Positions 15,614 through 24,989 of a stretch of 52,463 bases of DNA are shown piece after piece. How positions within the stretch are numbered: the first letter of the stretch is position 1; each line of letters opens with the position of its first letter. The notes beneath the pieces were generated by a model, which was not told where the DNA came from, searched no databases, and saw only the letters and a list, made by a program, of their open reading frames with translations. Where the stretch lies: contig JAITTX010000320.1 of assembly GCA_031286755.1 (NCBI GenBank), forward strand, positions 1-52,463, read 5' to 3'. A program made the translations under genes and the position numbers. The DNA is from Paraburkholderia sp. Its GTDB lineage: Bacteria; Pseudomonadota; Gammaproteobacteria; Burkholderiales; Burkholderiaceae.

Positions 15614-16711
15614 ATGAAGAAGACCACCGCGGCGCTCGGCGCCGCCCTGCTCGCCATTTCCGCGCAATCCGCGTTCGCGCAAAGCTCGGTCACGCTGTAC
15701 GGCATCGTCGACACCAGCGTGCGCTACCTGACCAACGCCAACGCCAATAACGACAGCGAAGTGCAAATGGGCGTCGGCCCGATCACCGGCAGCCGCTGGG
15801 GCCTGAAGGGCTCCGAAGACCTGGGCGGCGGCCTCTCGGCCGTGTTCCGCCTCGAAAGCGGCTTCAACGTCTGGGACGGCCAGATGGCCAGCACCAACAC
15901 GCTGTTCAACCGGATGGCCTATGTGGGCGTGCAGAGCAACCGCTACGGCGCGCTCACGTTCGGCCGCCAGAACACGCCGCTGTTCGACCAGCTCGGCAAC
16001 CTGTACGACCCGCTCACCGTCGGCAACTTCGACCAGGATAGCTGGCTGCCGGGCGCGCTCGGCTACGGCCTGCGCCAGAACAACTCGGTCAAGTACGACG
16101 GCCACTTCGGCGGCCTGGAAGTGGAAGGCATGTACAGCTTCGGCGGCGTGGCGGGCAGCACCGGCGCGAACAACATGTACGGCTTCACCGCGGCCTACAC
16201 TTACGGCCCGCTCTCGCTCGACGCCGGCTACCAGCAGAACAGCGACCTCGCGAACAACAAGTACCGCGTGGTCAACGTGAGCGCGGTCTACCAGATCGGC
16301 CCGGTCAAGGCGCTGGCCGGCTGGCTGTGGGGCCAGGACAATACCGGCATGGTCGACATGTACATGGGCGCGACCGGCTCGCCGGCCTTCAACTTCAAGG
16401 CGCCCGTGACGAAGACCAACCGCATCGACAACGGCCTCTACGCCGGCGCCGTGTGGCAGGTCACCTCGCCGCTCACGCTGACGGCCGCCTACTACTACGA
16501 CCATGCCAGCAACGCGCTGAGCGCGGACGGCACGACCCTGAGCACCGGCGTGCGCTACTCGGCCGTCGTGCTGGCCGAATACGCGCTCTCCAAGCGCACC
16601 GAGGTGTACGGCACGGTCGACTTCACGCGCACGACAGGCGCCTCGAGCGCCGACCTCCCGGGCCGCAACAACCAGACCGGCGTGGCGATCGGCTTGCGCA
16701 ACATCTTCTGA
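15614..16711 (+). CDS. Gram-negative trimeric porin (OmpC-like, Burkholderia type)
   Basis: 365 residues. MKKTTAALGAALLAISAQ opens a signal peptide cut after AFA (about residue 22), followed directly by SSVTLYGIVDTSVRY, the first beta-strand of the betaproteobacterial porin family. Alternating hydrophobic/polar strands with aromatic girdles run through the protein. It ends with GLRNIF, a C-terminal Phe as recognised by the outer-membrane assembly machinery. It forms a general diffusion pore; any specificity is unknown. The ATG at 15614 is preceded by GGGGAT. No co-oriented partner other than ilvD 125 bp downstream. Confidence 0.93.
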   Translation: MKKTTAALGAALLAISAQSAFAQSSVTLYGIVDTSVRYLTNANANNDSEVQMGVGPITGSRWGLKGSEDLGGGLSAVFRLESGFNVWDGQMASTNTLFNRMAYVGVQSNRYGALTFGRQNTPLFDQLGNLYDPLTVGNFDQDSWLPGALGYGLRQNNSVKYDGHFGGLEVEGMYSFGGVAGSTGANNMYGFTAAYTYGPLSLDAGYQQNSDLANNKYRVVNVSAVYQIGPVKALAGWLWGQDNTGMVDMYMGATGSPAFNFKAPVTKTNRIDNGLYAGAVWQVTSPLTLTAAYYYDHASNALSADGTTLSTGVRYSAVVLAEYALSKRTEVYGTVDFTRTTGASSADLPGRNNQTGVAIGLRNIF

Positions 16712-16836
16712 CCGGAGCGGGTGTGGGATAATCCACGATTGCCCAGAGTGCAGCTCAAGAGGTTGTTCGCACGGGCGCAGGGGCCTTCCATCCCGCGGCC
16801 CGCAATCTTTTTGCCATCACTCTCCAAGCACCCACA

Positions 16837-18696
16837 ATGCCCGCATACCGTTCCAAGACTTCCACCGCCGGCCGCAACATGGCCGGTGCGCGCTCCCTGT
16901 GGCGCGCCACCGGCATGAAAGACGACGACTTTTCCAAGCCGATCGTCGCGGTGGTCAACTCGTTCACCCAGTTCGTGCCGGGCCACGTCCACCTGAAGGA
17001 CCTGGGCCAGCTCGTTGCGCGCGAAATCGAAGCCGCGGGCGGCGTGGCCAAGGAATTCAACACCATTGCCGTGGACGATGGCATCGCCATGGGCCACGAC
17101 GGCATGCTCTATTCGCTGCCGAGCCGCGACATCATCGCGGATTCGGTGGAGTACATGGTCAACGCGCACTGCGCCGACGCCATGGTCTGCATCTCGAACT
17201 GCGACAAGATCACCCCGGGCATGCTGATGGCCGCCATGCGCCTGAACATCCCCGTGATCTTCGTCTCCGGCGGCCCGATGGAAGCCGGCAAGACGCGTCT
17301 GGCCAATCCCGCCACCAAGGCCATCGAGATCAAGAAGCTCGACCTGATCGACGCCATGGTGATCGCGGCCGACACCAAGTACTCCGACGCCGAAGTGGCC
17401 GAAGTGGAACGCTCCGCCTGCCCGACCTGCGGCTCGTGCTCGGGCATGTTCACGGCCAACTCCATGAACTGCCTGACCGAGGCGCTGGGCCTCTCGCTGC
17501 CCGGCAACGGCACCGTGGTGGCCACGCACGCCGACCGCGAGCAGCTTTTCAAGCGCGCCGGCCACCGCATCGTCGAACTCGCGCGCCAGTACTACGAGCA
17601 GGAAGACGAGCGCGTGCTGCCACGCTCGGTGGGCTTCAAGGCGTTCGAGAACGCCATGACGCTCGACATCGCCATGGGCGGCTCGACCAACACCATCCTG
17701 CACCTGCTGGCGATCGCGCAGGAAGCGGGCATCGAGTTCACCATGGCCGACATCGACCGCCTCTCGCGCGCCGTGCCGCAGTTGTGCAAGGTGGCGCCCA
17801 ACACCAACAAGTACCACATCGAAGACGTGCACCGCGCGGGCGGCATCATGGCGATCCTCGGCGAGCTCGATCGCGCCGGCAAGCTGCACACCGACGTGCC
17901 CACCGTGCACGCGCCCTCGCTCAAGCATGCGCTGGACCAGTGGGACATCGTTCGCATGACTGACGATGCGGTCAAGACGTTCTACATGGCCGGCCCGGCA
18001 GGTGTCCCGTCGCAGGTGGCGTTCAGCCAGAACACGCGCTGGCCGAGCCTCGACCTCGACCGCGCCGAAGGCTGCATCCGCTCGAACGAGCACGCGTTCT
18101 CCAAGGAAGGCGGTCTGGCGGTGCTCACGGGCAATATCGCGCTCGACGGCTGCGTGGTGAAGACCGCGGGCGTGGACGACAGCATCCTCGTGTTCGAAGG
18201 CACGGCTCACGTGACCGAATCGCAGGACGAAGCGGTGGAGAACATTCTCGCCGACAAGGTCAAGGCCGGCGACGTGGTGATCGTGCGTTACGAAGGCCCC
18301 AAGGGCGGCCCGGGCATGCAGGAGATGCTCTACCCCACGAGCTATATCAAGTCGAAGGGCTTGGGCAAGGCTTGCGCATTGCTGACCGACGGGCGCTTCT
18401 CGGGCGGCACCTCGGGGCTTTCCATCGGCCACTGCTCGCCTGAAGCAGCGGCGGGCGGCGCGATCGGCCTCGTGCGCGACGGCGACAAGATCCGCATCGA
18501 CATTCCGAATCGCACGATCGACGTGCTCGTGTCCGACGAGGAACTGGCGCGCCGCCGCGAAGAGCAGAACGCCAGGGGCTGGAAGCCGGCGAAGACGCGC
18601 CCGCGCAAGGTGTCGGCCGCGCTCAAGGCCTATGCCAAGCTGGTGATGTCGGCGGACAAGGGCGCGGTGCGGGATCTTTCGCTGCTCGACGATTGA
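16837..18696 (+). CDS. ilvD: Dihydroxy-acid dehydratase (branched-chain amino acid synthesis)
   Basis: 619 residues, matching the longer E. coli-type IlvD. It converts 2,3-dihydroxy-isovalerate and -methylvalerate to the 2-keto acids for Val, Ile and Leu. Iron-sulfur and metal motifs visible: [30 protein letters not shown] and [13 protein letters not shown]. The C-terminal half has [15 protein letters not shown] and SDEELARRR. The Cys pattern fits the oxygen-labile [4Fe-4S] type, although the cluster type cannot be settled from sequence alone. It stands alone between the porin gene and a strong terminator; the start at 16837 begins the conserved [20 protein letters not shown] opening. Confidence 0.96.
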   Translation: MPAYRSKTSTAGRNMAGARSLWRATGMKDDDFSKPIVAVVNSFTQFVPGHVHLKDLGQLVAREIEAAGGVAKEFNTIAVDDGIAMGHDGMLYSLPSRDIIADSVEYMVNAHCADAMVCISNCDKITPGMLMAAMRLNIPVIFVSGGPMEAGKTRLANPATKAIEIKKLDLIDAMVIAADTKYSDAEVAEVERSACPTCGSCSGMFTANSMNCLTEALGLSLPGNGTVVATHADREQLFKRAGHRIVELARQYYEQEDERVLPRSVGFKAFENAMTLDIAMGGSTNTILHLLAIAQEAGIEFTMADIDRLSRAVPQLCKVAPNTNKYHIEDVHRAGGIMAILGELDRAGKLHTDVPTVHAPSLKHALDQWDIVRMTDDAVKTFYMAGPAGVPSQVAFSQNTRWPSLDLDRAEGCIRSNEHAFSKEGGLAVLTGNIALDGCVVKTAGVDDSILVFEGTAHVTESQDEAVENILADKVKAGDVVIVRYEGPKGGPGMQEMLYPTSYIKSKGLGKACALLTDGRFSGGTSGLSIGHCSPEAAAGGAIGLVRDGDKIRIDIPNRTIDVLVSDEELARRREEQNARGWKPAKTRPRKVSAALKAYAKLVMSADKGAVRDLSLLDD

Positions 18697-18732
18697 CAGG
18701 GACGCCCGGGGTTTTGACCGGGTTTTCTCTGG

Positions 18733-18765
18733 AAAAAATGCCGCTCTTCGGAGCGGCATTTTTTT
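18733..18765. terminator. Bidirectional rho-independent terminator after ilvD
   Basis: A perfect stem ATGCCGCTC / GAGCGGCAT with a TTCG tetraloop, flanked by A6 on the left and T7 on the right. It lies 36 bp after the ilvD stop and before the end of the convergent PLP-enzyme gene, and can serve both strands. Confidence 0.95.
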
Positions 18766-18863
18766 CACGGCAGACAACGTGCAAACTCGCTGCCACGCCG
18801 ACGTGGTCATGGGCGCACCCGGGCGCCAGAATCAAATCTCGATGCGCCTCCGCCTCACCTGTG

Positions 18864-20153
18864 CTATCCGGCAAGCCGGCTCGCGATTGCGATGTCCTCC
18901 GTCACAGCCAGGAACCGCGCAACGTCAGCCGGCGCATGGCAATGCAACGGAGAGATGCGCACCGCACCGTCGAGGTTGAACGATTTCAGCATGCGCCCCG
19001 AGTAAAGGCTCGTCGCAATCCGCTCATAGACGATCACGCCGCGCTCTTCATAGGCGCGCACGGCGGCGGTCGGGTCGAGATTATCGAAGCCGATACCCGC
19101 GATCAGATCGCGGCGTGTCAGGTCGTCATGATCCCAGAACACACGTACGCCTTCGATCGCCCGCAGCCCACGCTGTCCGTCAACGCCGTCCAGCAACAAC
19201 GAAAGCAGTGCGCGCTCGTGCGCCTCGATGCGCTGCATGCCCTGCACGAAAAGCTCGCGCCGTTCTTCGGCGTCGCTGAACTGCGCGCCGATCCAGGCGA
19301 CGTAATCGACAATCGCGCTCACCACGGCGAACTGCGCCGGCGCGGGGCTGCCGAGTTCCCAGACGTCCTGCCCTTTGGCAGCGAGCCGATGATGCGGGAG
19401 CGCGGCGAGCCGTTCGGACAGCCACGCCACGCCCGCGCCCCGGCATCCGAAGAACTTGTACGGCGCGAAGTTGATGCCGTCGACAGGCGTCTTCTGCAAG
19501 TCGATGATCGCGTGCGGCGCATGCTGAACCGCGTCGACAATAATGAAGAGATCCGGCTTGCGCGCACGCGCACGTTCGACGATGGCTGCGATGTCCAGTT
19601 TCGCGCCCGAAATGTTCGACGCGTACATCACGCTCAATAGCGCCGTTTCGTCATCGATCAGCGAGACGATTGCATCGACATCGACACCGCCTGTTTCGGC
19701 ATTGCTTGGCGCGACGCGCAGCGCCTTGCCAGTACGCTCGCAGTACAGCGTCATCGCATCGAAGGACGACGGATGCTCGAGAATGGTCGTCACGGCATTC
19801 GTGCCCGGCACGTTCTCCATCACGGCGCGCACCATCTCGAACATCGCTGCCGATGCAGTCAGCGAGAGATACACGCTGCCACCGCGCGCGTTGAGAATGC
19901 TGCGGATGTCGTCCTCGCCGCGCGCCTGAATGTCTTGTAAAGCGAGCGCGCGTTCGTGGATGCGCTCAGGACAATCCGGCAACGCATCGATCCGGGCGAA
20001 CGCTTCCAGTGCCGACTTCAGTCTGAACGATCCACCGGCGTTATCGAAGAAGAGGCGGGCCCGGTCGTCGACATCGTGATCGACGTAATGAAAGCGGCGC
20101 TTGATCTCCTCCATGATCGATCCGGAAAATAGCTGCCCACGACTGCTGCTCAT
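18864..20153 (-). CDS. Class V PLP-dependent enzyme (cysteine desulfurase/selenocysteine lyase-like)
   Basis: 429 residues of the fold-type I, class V aminotransferase family. FFDNAGGSF near residue 35 is the typical D-N-A/G-A entry strand; VDAVQHAPHAIIDL carries the Asp and His that contact the cofactor ring and NFAPYKFFGCRGAG holds the PLP-binding lysine. The conserved catalytic Cys loop of IscS/SufS is not evident, so it may instead act on an amino-acid or aminosulfonate-like substrate. The start at 20153 follows AAGGAGCAAGTGAG. It is 48 bp downstream of the symporter gene in the same direction, so its substrate is probably what that symporter imports. The LysR gene across the gap is the likely regulator. 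Confidence 0.85.
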   Translation of the reverse strand: MSSSRGQLFSGSIMEEIKRRFHYVDHDVDDRARLFFDNAGGSFRLKSALEAFARIDALPDCPERIHERALALQDIQARGEDDIRSILNARGGSVYLSLTASAAMFEMVRAVMENVPGTNAVTTILEHPSSFDAMTLYCERTGKALRVAPSNAETGGVDVDAIVSLIDDETALLSVMYASNISGAKLDIAAIVERARARKPDLFIIVDAVQHAPHAIIDLQKTPVDGINFAPYKFFGCRGAGVAWLSERLAALPHHRLAAKGQDVWELGSPAPAQFAVVSAIVDYVAWIGAQFSDAEERRELFVQGMQRIEAHERALLSLLLDGVDGQRGLRAIEGVRVFWDHDDLTRRDLIAGIGFDNLDPTAAVRAYEERGVIVYERIATSLYSGRMLKSFNLDGAVRISPLHCHAPADVARFLAVTEDIAIASRLAG

Positions 20154-20201
20154 CTCACTTGCTCCTTGTTTCATGATTCCCATGTCTGTACTCGACGAAT
20201 T

Positions 20202-21527
20202 TCATGCGTCCAGCGACGCGATATAAGCCTTGCCCTTCTCGGCGTCGTATTGGCCTTCCCACGTGGCGATGACTAGCGGCGCGAGTGCGTTGCCCACCAC
20301 GTTCAGCGCGGTACGCCCCATGTCCATGATCCGGTCGACGCCCGCGATGAATGCGAGCCCTTCGAGCGGCAGCCCCGCGCTCGCGAGCGTCGTCAGCAAG
20401 ATGACGAACATGAAGCCGGGCACGCCCGCCGCGCCTTTGGACGTGACGACCATCGTCAGCACGAGCACGATCTGCTCTTGCAGGCCGAGATGCACGCCAT
20501 AAAGTTGTGCGACGAACAGCGTGCCGATGCCGAGATAAATGGATGCGCCATCGAGATTGAACGTATAGCCTGTCGGCACCACGAACGTCGTGATGCTCTT
20601 GGGCACGCCGAAGTCCTCCATCTTCTTCATCAGTTGCGGCAACACCGTCGCCGAACTGCACGTCGAGAAAGCAATGATCAGTTCGTCCTTGATGACGCGC
20701 AGCAGCGTGAAGATATTGAAACCGAAGAGCCACGCCGTGCCGCCGAGCACGAACACCGCGAACAGTATGATCGCGAGATACGTCACCGCAACGAGCTTGA
20801 TGAGCGGCAACAGCGAACCAAAGCCGAAGCTCGCCACGGTCACGGCGATCAGCGCGCACACGCCGAACGGCGCGTAACGCATCACCATGCCGGTGACCTT
20901 GAACATGGCATCGCCGATGCCTTTGAATGTCGCGAGCACGGGCTTGCGATATTCGGCGGGCACGGACTGCAGGCCGAGTCCGAACAGCACGGAGAAGAAG
21001 ATCACCGGCAGGAGATCGCCGCGCCCCATCGCCATGACAATGTTGTCGGGAATGATGCTCAGCAACAGCGCCATGAATCCGTGATGTCCATGGGTCTGCT
21101 GCGATGTCTGCTGATAGCGCGAGATATCGGTGTGGCCGAGCTGGGACAGATCGGTGCCCAGCCCCGGATGCAGCACATTGCCGAGCACGAGACCCAGTAC
21201 GATGGCGATCGTCGTGACGACTTCGAAGTACACGAGCGTCTTCAATCCGATGCGCCCGAGCGAGCGCCCGTCGCCAACACCCGCGATACCCATCACCATG
21301 CTCGTGAAGACGATCGGCACGACTACCATTTTGATCAGGCGGATGAAGATATCGCCGGCCGGTTGCAGGAAGCCGTTGATCGCGGATTCGCGAAACTCCG
21401 GAAAGCGATTGAGCACCAGCCCCACCGCGATGCCGATCACGAGGCCGATCACGATTTGCCACGCGAGCCCGACGCGGGGCTTGCGCTCCACGCGATCGGT
21501 TTGAGGTGTTTCCATGACGGATTCCAT
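20202..21527 (-). CDS. Dicarboxylate/amino acid:cation symporter (DAACS, GltP/DctA-like)
   Basis: 441 residues, inner membrane. Family hallmarks: IRLIKMVVVPIVFTSMV in the N-terminal half, the serine-rich hairpin AFSTCSSATVLPQLMKKME, the substrate motif GYTFNLDGASIYL and TSKGAAGVPG in hairpin 2, with RIMDMGRTALNVVGN in the last helix. It would take up an acidic amino acid or C4-dicarboxylate with cations. The ATG at 21527 has AGGAGAACGC before it, and the protein is grouped with a class V PLP enzyme, which suggests an amino-acid substrate. First gene of the minus-strand pair. Confidence 0.92.
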   Translation of the reverse strand: MESVMETPQTDRVERKPRVGLAWQIVIGLVIGIAVGLVLNRFPEFRESAINGFLQPAGDIFIRLIKMVVVPIVFTSMVMGIAGVGDGRSLGRIGLKTLVYFEVVTTIAIVLGLVLGNVLHPGLGTDLSQLGHTDISRYQQTSQQTHGHHGFMALLLSIIPDNIVMAMGRGDLLPVIFFSVLFGLGLQSVPAEYRKPVLATFKGIGDAMFKVTGMVMRYAPFGVCALIAVTVASFGFGSLLPLIKLVAVTYLAIILFAVFVLGGTAWLFGFNIFTLLRVIKDELIIAFSTCSSATVLPQLMKKMEDFGVPKSITTFVVPTGYTFNLDGASIYLGIGTLFVAQLYGVHLGLQEQIVLVLTMVVTSKGAAGVPGFMFVILLTTLASAGLPLEGLAFIAGVDRIMDMGRTALNVVGNALAPLVIATWEGQYDAEKGKAYIASLDA

Positions 21528-21613
21528 GCGTTCTCCTGACACGTATCGATTGATATGAATAAGCCGAGCCTCGGCCGGAACTCGTTAAGGAAAAAGGTAA
21601 TCAGCCAAAATGA

Positions 21614-21657
21614 ACTAAAAAAACGATTTTTTTCTATGAGAAATTATCGCTTTTAGT
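21614..21657. promoter_or_regulatory. Inverted repeat in the AT-rich symporter/LysR divergent gap
   Basis: ACTAAAA (21614-21620) and TTTTAGT (21651-21657) face each other across an AT-rich stretch containing T7 and several T-N11-A patterns, between the divergent symporter and LysR starts. This is where a LysR regulator would be expected to bind both its own promoter and that of its target. Exact half-sites are uncertain. Confidence 0.45.
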
Positions 21658-21674
21658 GATGTGAGATACGGGCC

Positions 21675-22583
21675 ATGCTGACGTTCAAGCAGATGGAAGC
21701 CTTGTATTGGATCGTTCAGCTAGGTTCGTTCGAGGCCGCCGCGACGCGACTGAACACGACTCAATCGGCAATATCCAAGCGTGTGCAGGAACTGGAACGC
21801 GCATTCGACGTTGCGGTGTTCGACCGCGCGAATCGCAGCGCGCGTCTCACGGAGAAAGGCACGGAATTCTTCGAGCACGCGAAGGAATTGCTCGAGCGGC
21901 GCGACCAGATCGTCGAGCGCATGAGTTCGAAAGAAGCGCTGGTGCGGCAGATTCGCATCGGCGTGACGGAACTCACGGCGCTGACGTGGCTGCCGCGTCT
22001 CATCGCGGCGATTCAGGCCGAATATCCGAAGGTCAAGGTCGAAGCAGAGGTGGATCTCAACGCGACCTTGCGCGAACGGCTGGCAGCGGCGACCGTGGAC
22101 GTCATCATCGTGCCGCAGACGCACGAGATCGAGCCGTACGCGTCAACGCTCGTCGGTCAGGTCCAGAATGCGTGGATGTGCGCGGCCAGCCTCGCGCCGG
22201 GCAAGCGTGTCATTGCGCTCGCGGAAATCGCGAAGTTTCCGCTGATTTTGCAGGGTGGGCTGTCGGGAACGGGTTACGTGTACAGCCGGTTCCTGGAGGA
22301 ACAAGGCGTGGCCTTGCAGAAAGTGCTGGCGAGCAACAGCCTCATTGCGCAAGTGGGGCTCACGCTGTCGGGGCTTGGCGTCAGTTACCTGCCCGAGGCA
22401 TGCTTTGCGCGCATGCTCGAGCGGCGCACGCTTGTCGTGGTGCCGACCCGGCCGGCGCTGCCCCCTGTCAAATACGTCGCCATGCATCGCGCGGAGCAAT
22501 CGCATTCGCTCAGTGCTGCCGTGGCGCGGCTCGCGGTGCAGTCGTGCGATTTCTCTGCCAATCTGCTCGATCCGGGAAGCTAG
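21675..22583 (+). CDS. LysR-type regulator of the adjacent symporter/PLP-enzyme genes
   Basis: 302 residues. Residues 1-60 form the winged HTH (MLTFKQMEALYWIVQLGSFE, then AATRLNTTQSAISKRVQELE), with a two-lobed effector-binding domain behind it (IRIGVTELTALTWLPRLI and later LTLSGLGVSYLPEAC). It is transcribed away from the DAACS symporter with a 147-bp gap, the classic arrangement of a LysR activator and its target. The effector would be the transported acid; no sequence feature identifies it. Confidence 0.92.
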   Translation: MLTFKQMEALYWIVQLGSFEAAATRLNTTQSAISKRVQELERAFDVAVFDRANRSARLTEKGTEFFEHAKELLERRDQIVERMSSKEALVRQIRIGVTELTALTWLPRLIAAIQAEYPKVKVEAEVDLNATLRERLAAATVDVIIVPQTHEIEPYASTLVGQVQNAWMCAASLAPGKRVIALAEIAKFPLILQGGLSGTGYVYSRFLEEQGVALQKVLASNSLIAQVGLTLSGLGVSYLPEACFARMLERRTLVVVPTRPALPPVKYVAMHRAEQSHSLSAAVARLAVQSCDFSANLLDPGS

Positions 22584-22706
22584 AATCGAAAGCCATCGCC
22601 CGCCAGTCTGGCGGAGCGAACCGCCCGATGCAGACACGGAAGCGCAAGAGTACGCTGACGAAACGTCAAGCTGCGTCGATGACGGAATCCCGACGGGGAA
22701 TACATC

Positions 22707-23108
22707 ATGTCAGGAGAATGGAAGCGCCGCGCCAGGCTGTTCGTCCAGCGTTTCTGGCAGCCCACCAGCGCGTGCATGACCTGCATGCCGGGAAGTTGGG
22801 GCAATGTGATGAGTCTTGCTCACTGGACAATCGCCCTCCATACCGGACTGCTCACCGGAATTCTGGCCGTACTGTTGACTTTCACGCCGGCTGCAAAACT
22901 CTATACGCATCGATACGGCAATGCACTCATCGTCGGCTGCCTGACGACCTTGGGCGACGCTTACTCGCACAGGAGCCACTACCGTATTCCCATCGTCGAA
23001 CACATCATGACAGGGGTCATTTCAGGAATGCTCGCACTGATCGCCTCGTATCTTCTTGAAGATCGCGCGCGACGCATTCGGGCGGCTTGGGCCCGGGTTT
23101 TCGGATAG
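22707..23108 (+). CDS. Small membrane protein of unknown function
   Basis: 133 residues. I do not recognise the family. An N-terminal Arg/Cys-containing segment (ACMTCMPGSWGN) precedes two hydrophobic helices (HTGLLTGILAVLLTF at about 45-60 and HIMTGVISGMLALIASYLL at about 98-117), with a positively charged C-terminal tail suggesting cytoplasmic termini. Composition is less GC-rich than the neighbours. A GGGGA stretch lies about 10 nt before the ATG. It is not clearly co-transcribed with anything: the LysR gene ends 123 bp upstream and the next gene converges. Confidence 0.6.
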   Translation: MSGEWKRRARLFVQRFWQPTSACMTCMPGSWGNVMSLAHWTIALHTGLLTGILAVLLTFTPAAKLYTHRYGNALIVGCLTTLGDAYSHRSHYRIPIVEHIMTGVISGMLALIASYLLEDRARRIRAAWARVFG

Positions 23109-23122
23109 CGCGCCGCCCCGCG

Positions 23123-23530
23123 TTACTTCGGCGGCCCGGCAAAGTACTGCTCATCCGTCACCGGCTCCAGCCACTCGACATTCTTGCCATCCAGCGCTTC
23201 CTGAATCGCGATATGCGTCATGGACGTCGTGGGCGACGCGCCGTGCCAATGCTTGTGGCCCGGCGGGCACCAGATCACATCGCCCGCGCGGATCTCGACG
23301 ATGGCTTCGCCCTCGCACTGCGTCCAGCCGCAGCCGGCCGTCACGAGCAAGGTTTGCCCGAGCGGATGCGTATGCCAGTTCGATCGCGCGCCCGGCTCGA
23401 ACGTCACGCTCGCGCACGACACCCGGGCGGGCGGTGGCGGCACGTTCAACGGGTCGATGCGCACGGTGCCGGTGAACCATTCGGCGGGACCTTTAATCGA
23501 CGGCTGTGAGCCGGGTTTCTTCAGTTCCAT
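23123..23530 (-). CDS. Cupin-domain protein
   Basis: 135 residues, one double-stranded beta-helix. The first cupin motif is visible as [13 protein letters not shown] (His53, His55, Gln59), and the second as [16 protein letters not shown] (His92/94/96), giving a usual metal site. Related proteins pair with carboxymuconolactone-decarboxylase-like proteins in gene sets controlled by LysR regulators, as here: the CMD-like gene is 21 bp upstream. AGGAAGCGAG precedes the ATG at 23530. The substrate is unknown; oxidative-stress or quinone/aldehyde detoxification has been suggested for such pairs. Confidence 0.88.
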   Translation of the reverse strand: MELKKPGSQPSIKGPAEWFTGTVRIDPLNVPPPPARVSCASVTFEPGARSNWHTHPLGQTLLVTAGCGWTQCEGEAIVEIRAGDVIWCPPGHKHWHGASPTTSMTHIAIQEALDGKNVEWLEPVTDEQYFAGPPK

Positions 23531-23551
23531 CTCGCTTCCTCACTTGTCGGC

Positions 23552-23884
23552 TCAGTTGCCGGTCTTAGCGGCCGGAAAAAGCGCCTTGAGCTTCGACACG
23601 GCCGACATTGCATTGGGCCAGCCCGCGTAGAACGCGAGATGGGTGGTGAGCTCGACGAGCTCATCGTGCGTCACGCCGTTCTCGATGGCGCGCGGAATAT
23701 GGAAATCCATCTGCTCGGTCTTGCCGAGCGCAATGAGCGCGGCGCAGGTCACAAGGCTGCGATCGCGCTTCGACAACTGGGGACGCTCCCAGATGTCGCC
23801 GAACAGCACCTCGTCGCTGAGCTCGGCCAGCTTCGGCGCCAGATCGCCGAACGACTGGCGCGCGGCGGTGGGTTTTGCGGACAT
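23552..23884 (-). CDS. Carboxymuconolactone decarboxylase-family protein
   Basis: 110 residues, a small all-helical CMD domain. RSLVTCAALIALGKTEQMDFH (Cys47, His62) and HLAFYAGWPNAMSAV match the 4-carboxymuconolactone decarboxylase/AhpD-like group. Only one Cys is in the helix, so the CxxC of AhpD peroxidase partners is missing and thiol-disulfide chemistry is unlikely. AGGAGAAGCACG precedes the ATG. It is first in a two-gene minus-strand unit with the cupin gene and diverges from a LysR gene. It is not linked to a protocatechuate (pca) cluster, so a true decarboxylase role is doubtful. Confidence 0.88.
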   Translation of the reverse strand: MSAKPTAARQSFGDLAPKLAELSDEVLFGDIWERPQLSKRDRSLVTCAALIALGKTEQMDFHIPRAIENGVTHDELVELTTHLAFYAGWPNAMSAVSKLKALFPAAKTGN

Positions 23885-23900
23885 CGTGCTTCTCCTTCAT

Positions 23901-23920
23901 TGAACATCGTCGTGTGTTCA
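23901..23920. promoter_or_regulatory. TGAACA-N8-TGTTCA inverted repeat, possible LysR site
   Basis: Exact 6-bp arms at 23901-23906 and 23915-23920 lie between the divergent CMD-like and LysR starts, only 17 bp from the CMD-like ATG. Position fits an operator on the CMD-like promoter or leader. A second pair of ACTAGG direct repeats lies at about 23951-23972, nearer the LysR gene. Confidence 0.45.
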
Positions 23921-23993
23921 TGCCATTGTGGAATCGCGCGGCACGGCCGACTAGGGGCTAGAATGCACTAGGACTCATGAGCGAGATTCATCA

Positions 23994-24902
23994 ATGCTGC
24001 GAGAGAACGTCACCGACCTGCTGGCCTTCATCGCGGTCGCGCAGGAAGGCAGCTTCACGCGCGCCGCCGCGAAACTCGGGGTCACGCAAAGCGCGCTGAG
24101 CCATACGTTGCGCGCGCTGGAAGCCCGCATGGGCGTGCGGCTTCTCAGCCGCACCACCCGCAGCGTGGCGCCGACGGCCGCTGGCGAGCGCCTGTTGAAA
24201 ACGGTTGCGCCGCGACTCGAGGAGATCGAAAACGAACTCGCCGCGGTGGTCGAAACGCGCGAGAAACCGGCTGGCACCATCCGCATCACAGCCACCGACT
24301 ACGCGATCGATACGGTTCTGTGGCCGCGCCTGTCCAAAGTTCTGCCGGACTACCCGGACATCAAGATCGAAATCGCAGTGGATTATGGCCTTTCCGATAT
24401 CGTCGCGGATCGCTTCGATATTGGCGTGCGCTGGGGCAACCAGGTCGCGAAGGACATGATTGCGGTGCGCATCGGCCCCGATGCGCGTCTGGTGATCGTC
24501 GCTGCGCCGGAGTATCTGAAAAGGCATCCGGCGCCGAAGCAGCCGAAGGACCTGCTGCACCACAACTGCATCACGCTGCGATTGCCGACGCGCGGCGGCC
24601 TGTACGCGTGGGAGCTGAAAAAAGGCAAGAGGGAAATCCAGGTGCGCGTGGACGGGCAATGCACGTTCAACGGCACCTATCAGATGCTGAACGCCGCGCT
24701 CGACGGCGCCGGGCTCGCGTTCGTGCCGGAGGACCTCGCACAGCCTCATCTCGCGGCCGGACGGCTCGTGTACGTGCTCGAAGACTGGTTCCCGACTTTC
24801 CCGGGGCCGCACATTTTCTATCCGGCCCGCCGCGAATTCTCGAAGGCACTCGCTGTCGTGGTGGAGGCGCTGCGCATGGAGGCTCGCCCGCCCCGCGCAT
24901 GA
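23994..24902 (+). CDS. LysR-type regulator divergent from the CMD/cupin pair
   Basis: 302 residues. HTH region: DLLAFIAVAQEGSFTRAAAK followed by LGVTQSALSHTLRALEARMG. The effector domain starts at about residue 92 (GTIRITATDYAIDTVLWPRL) and has the VRWGNQVAKDMIAVRIG segment typical of the AaeR/DsdC-like clade that regulates nearby oxidoreductases. It is separated from the CMD-like gene by 109 bp. Confidence 0.92.
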   Translation: MLRENVTDLLAFIAVAQEGSFTRAAAKLGVTQSALSHTLRALEARMGVRLLSRTTRSVAPTAAGERLLKTVAPRLEEIENELAAVVETREKPAGTIRITATDYAIDTVLWPRLSKVLPDYPDIKIEIAVDYGLSDIVADRFDIGVRWGNQVAKDMIAVRIGPDARLVIVAAPEYLKRHPAPKQPKDLLHHNCITLRLPTRGGLYAWELKKGKREIQVRVDGQCTFNGTYQMLNAALDGAGLAFVPEDLAQPHLAAGRLVYVLEDWFPTFPGPHIFYPARREFSKALAVVVEALRMEARPPRA

Positions 24903-24928
24903 CGGGGCCGCAACCGGAATCGATGACG

Positions 24929-24976
24929 TGCACGCTTATGCACGATTATGCACGTTTACATTCCCGTTCATGCACG
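24929..24976. promoter_or_regulatory. Phased TGCACG direct repeats before the DeoR-type gene
   Basis: TGCACG occurs at 24929, 24939, 24949 and 24971. The first three are exactly 10 bp apart, one helical turn, and the fourth is 22 bp further, ending 13 bp before the ATG at 24990. Two copies share the longer TATGCACG. DeoR-family repressors often bind short direct repeats at their own promoters, so autoregulation of the DeoR/MFS pair is inferred. Confidence 0.65.
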
Positions 24977-24989
24977 TTACCATGCGCAC

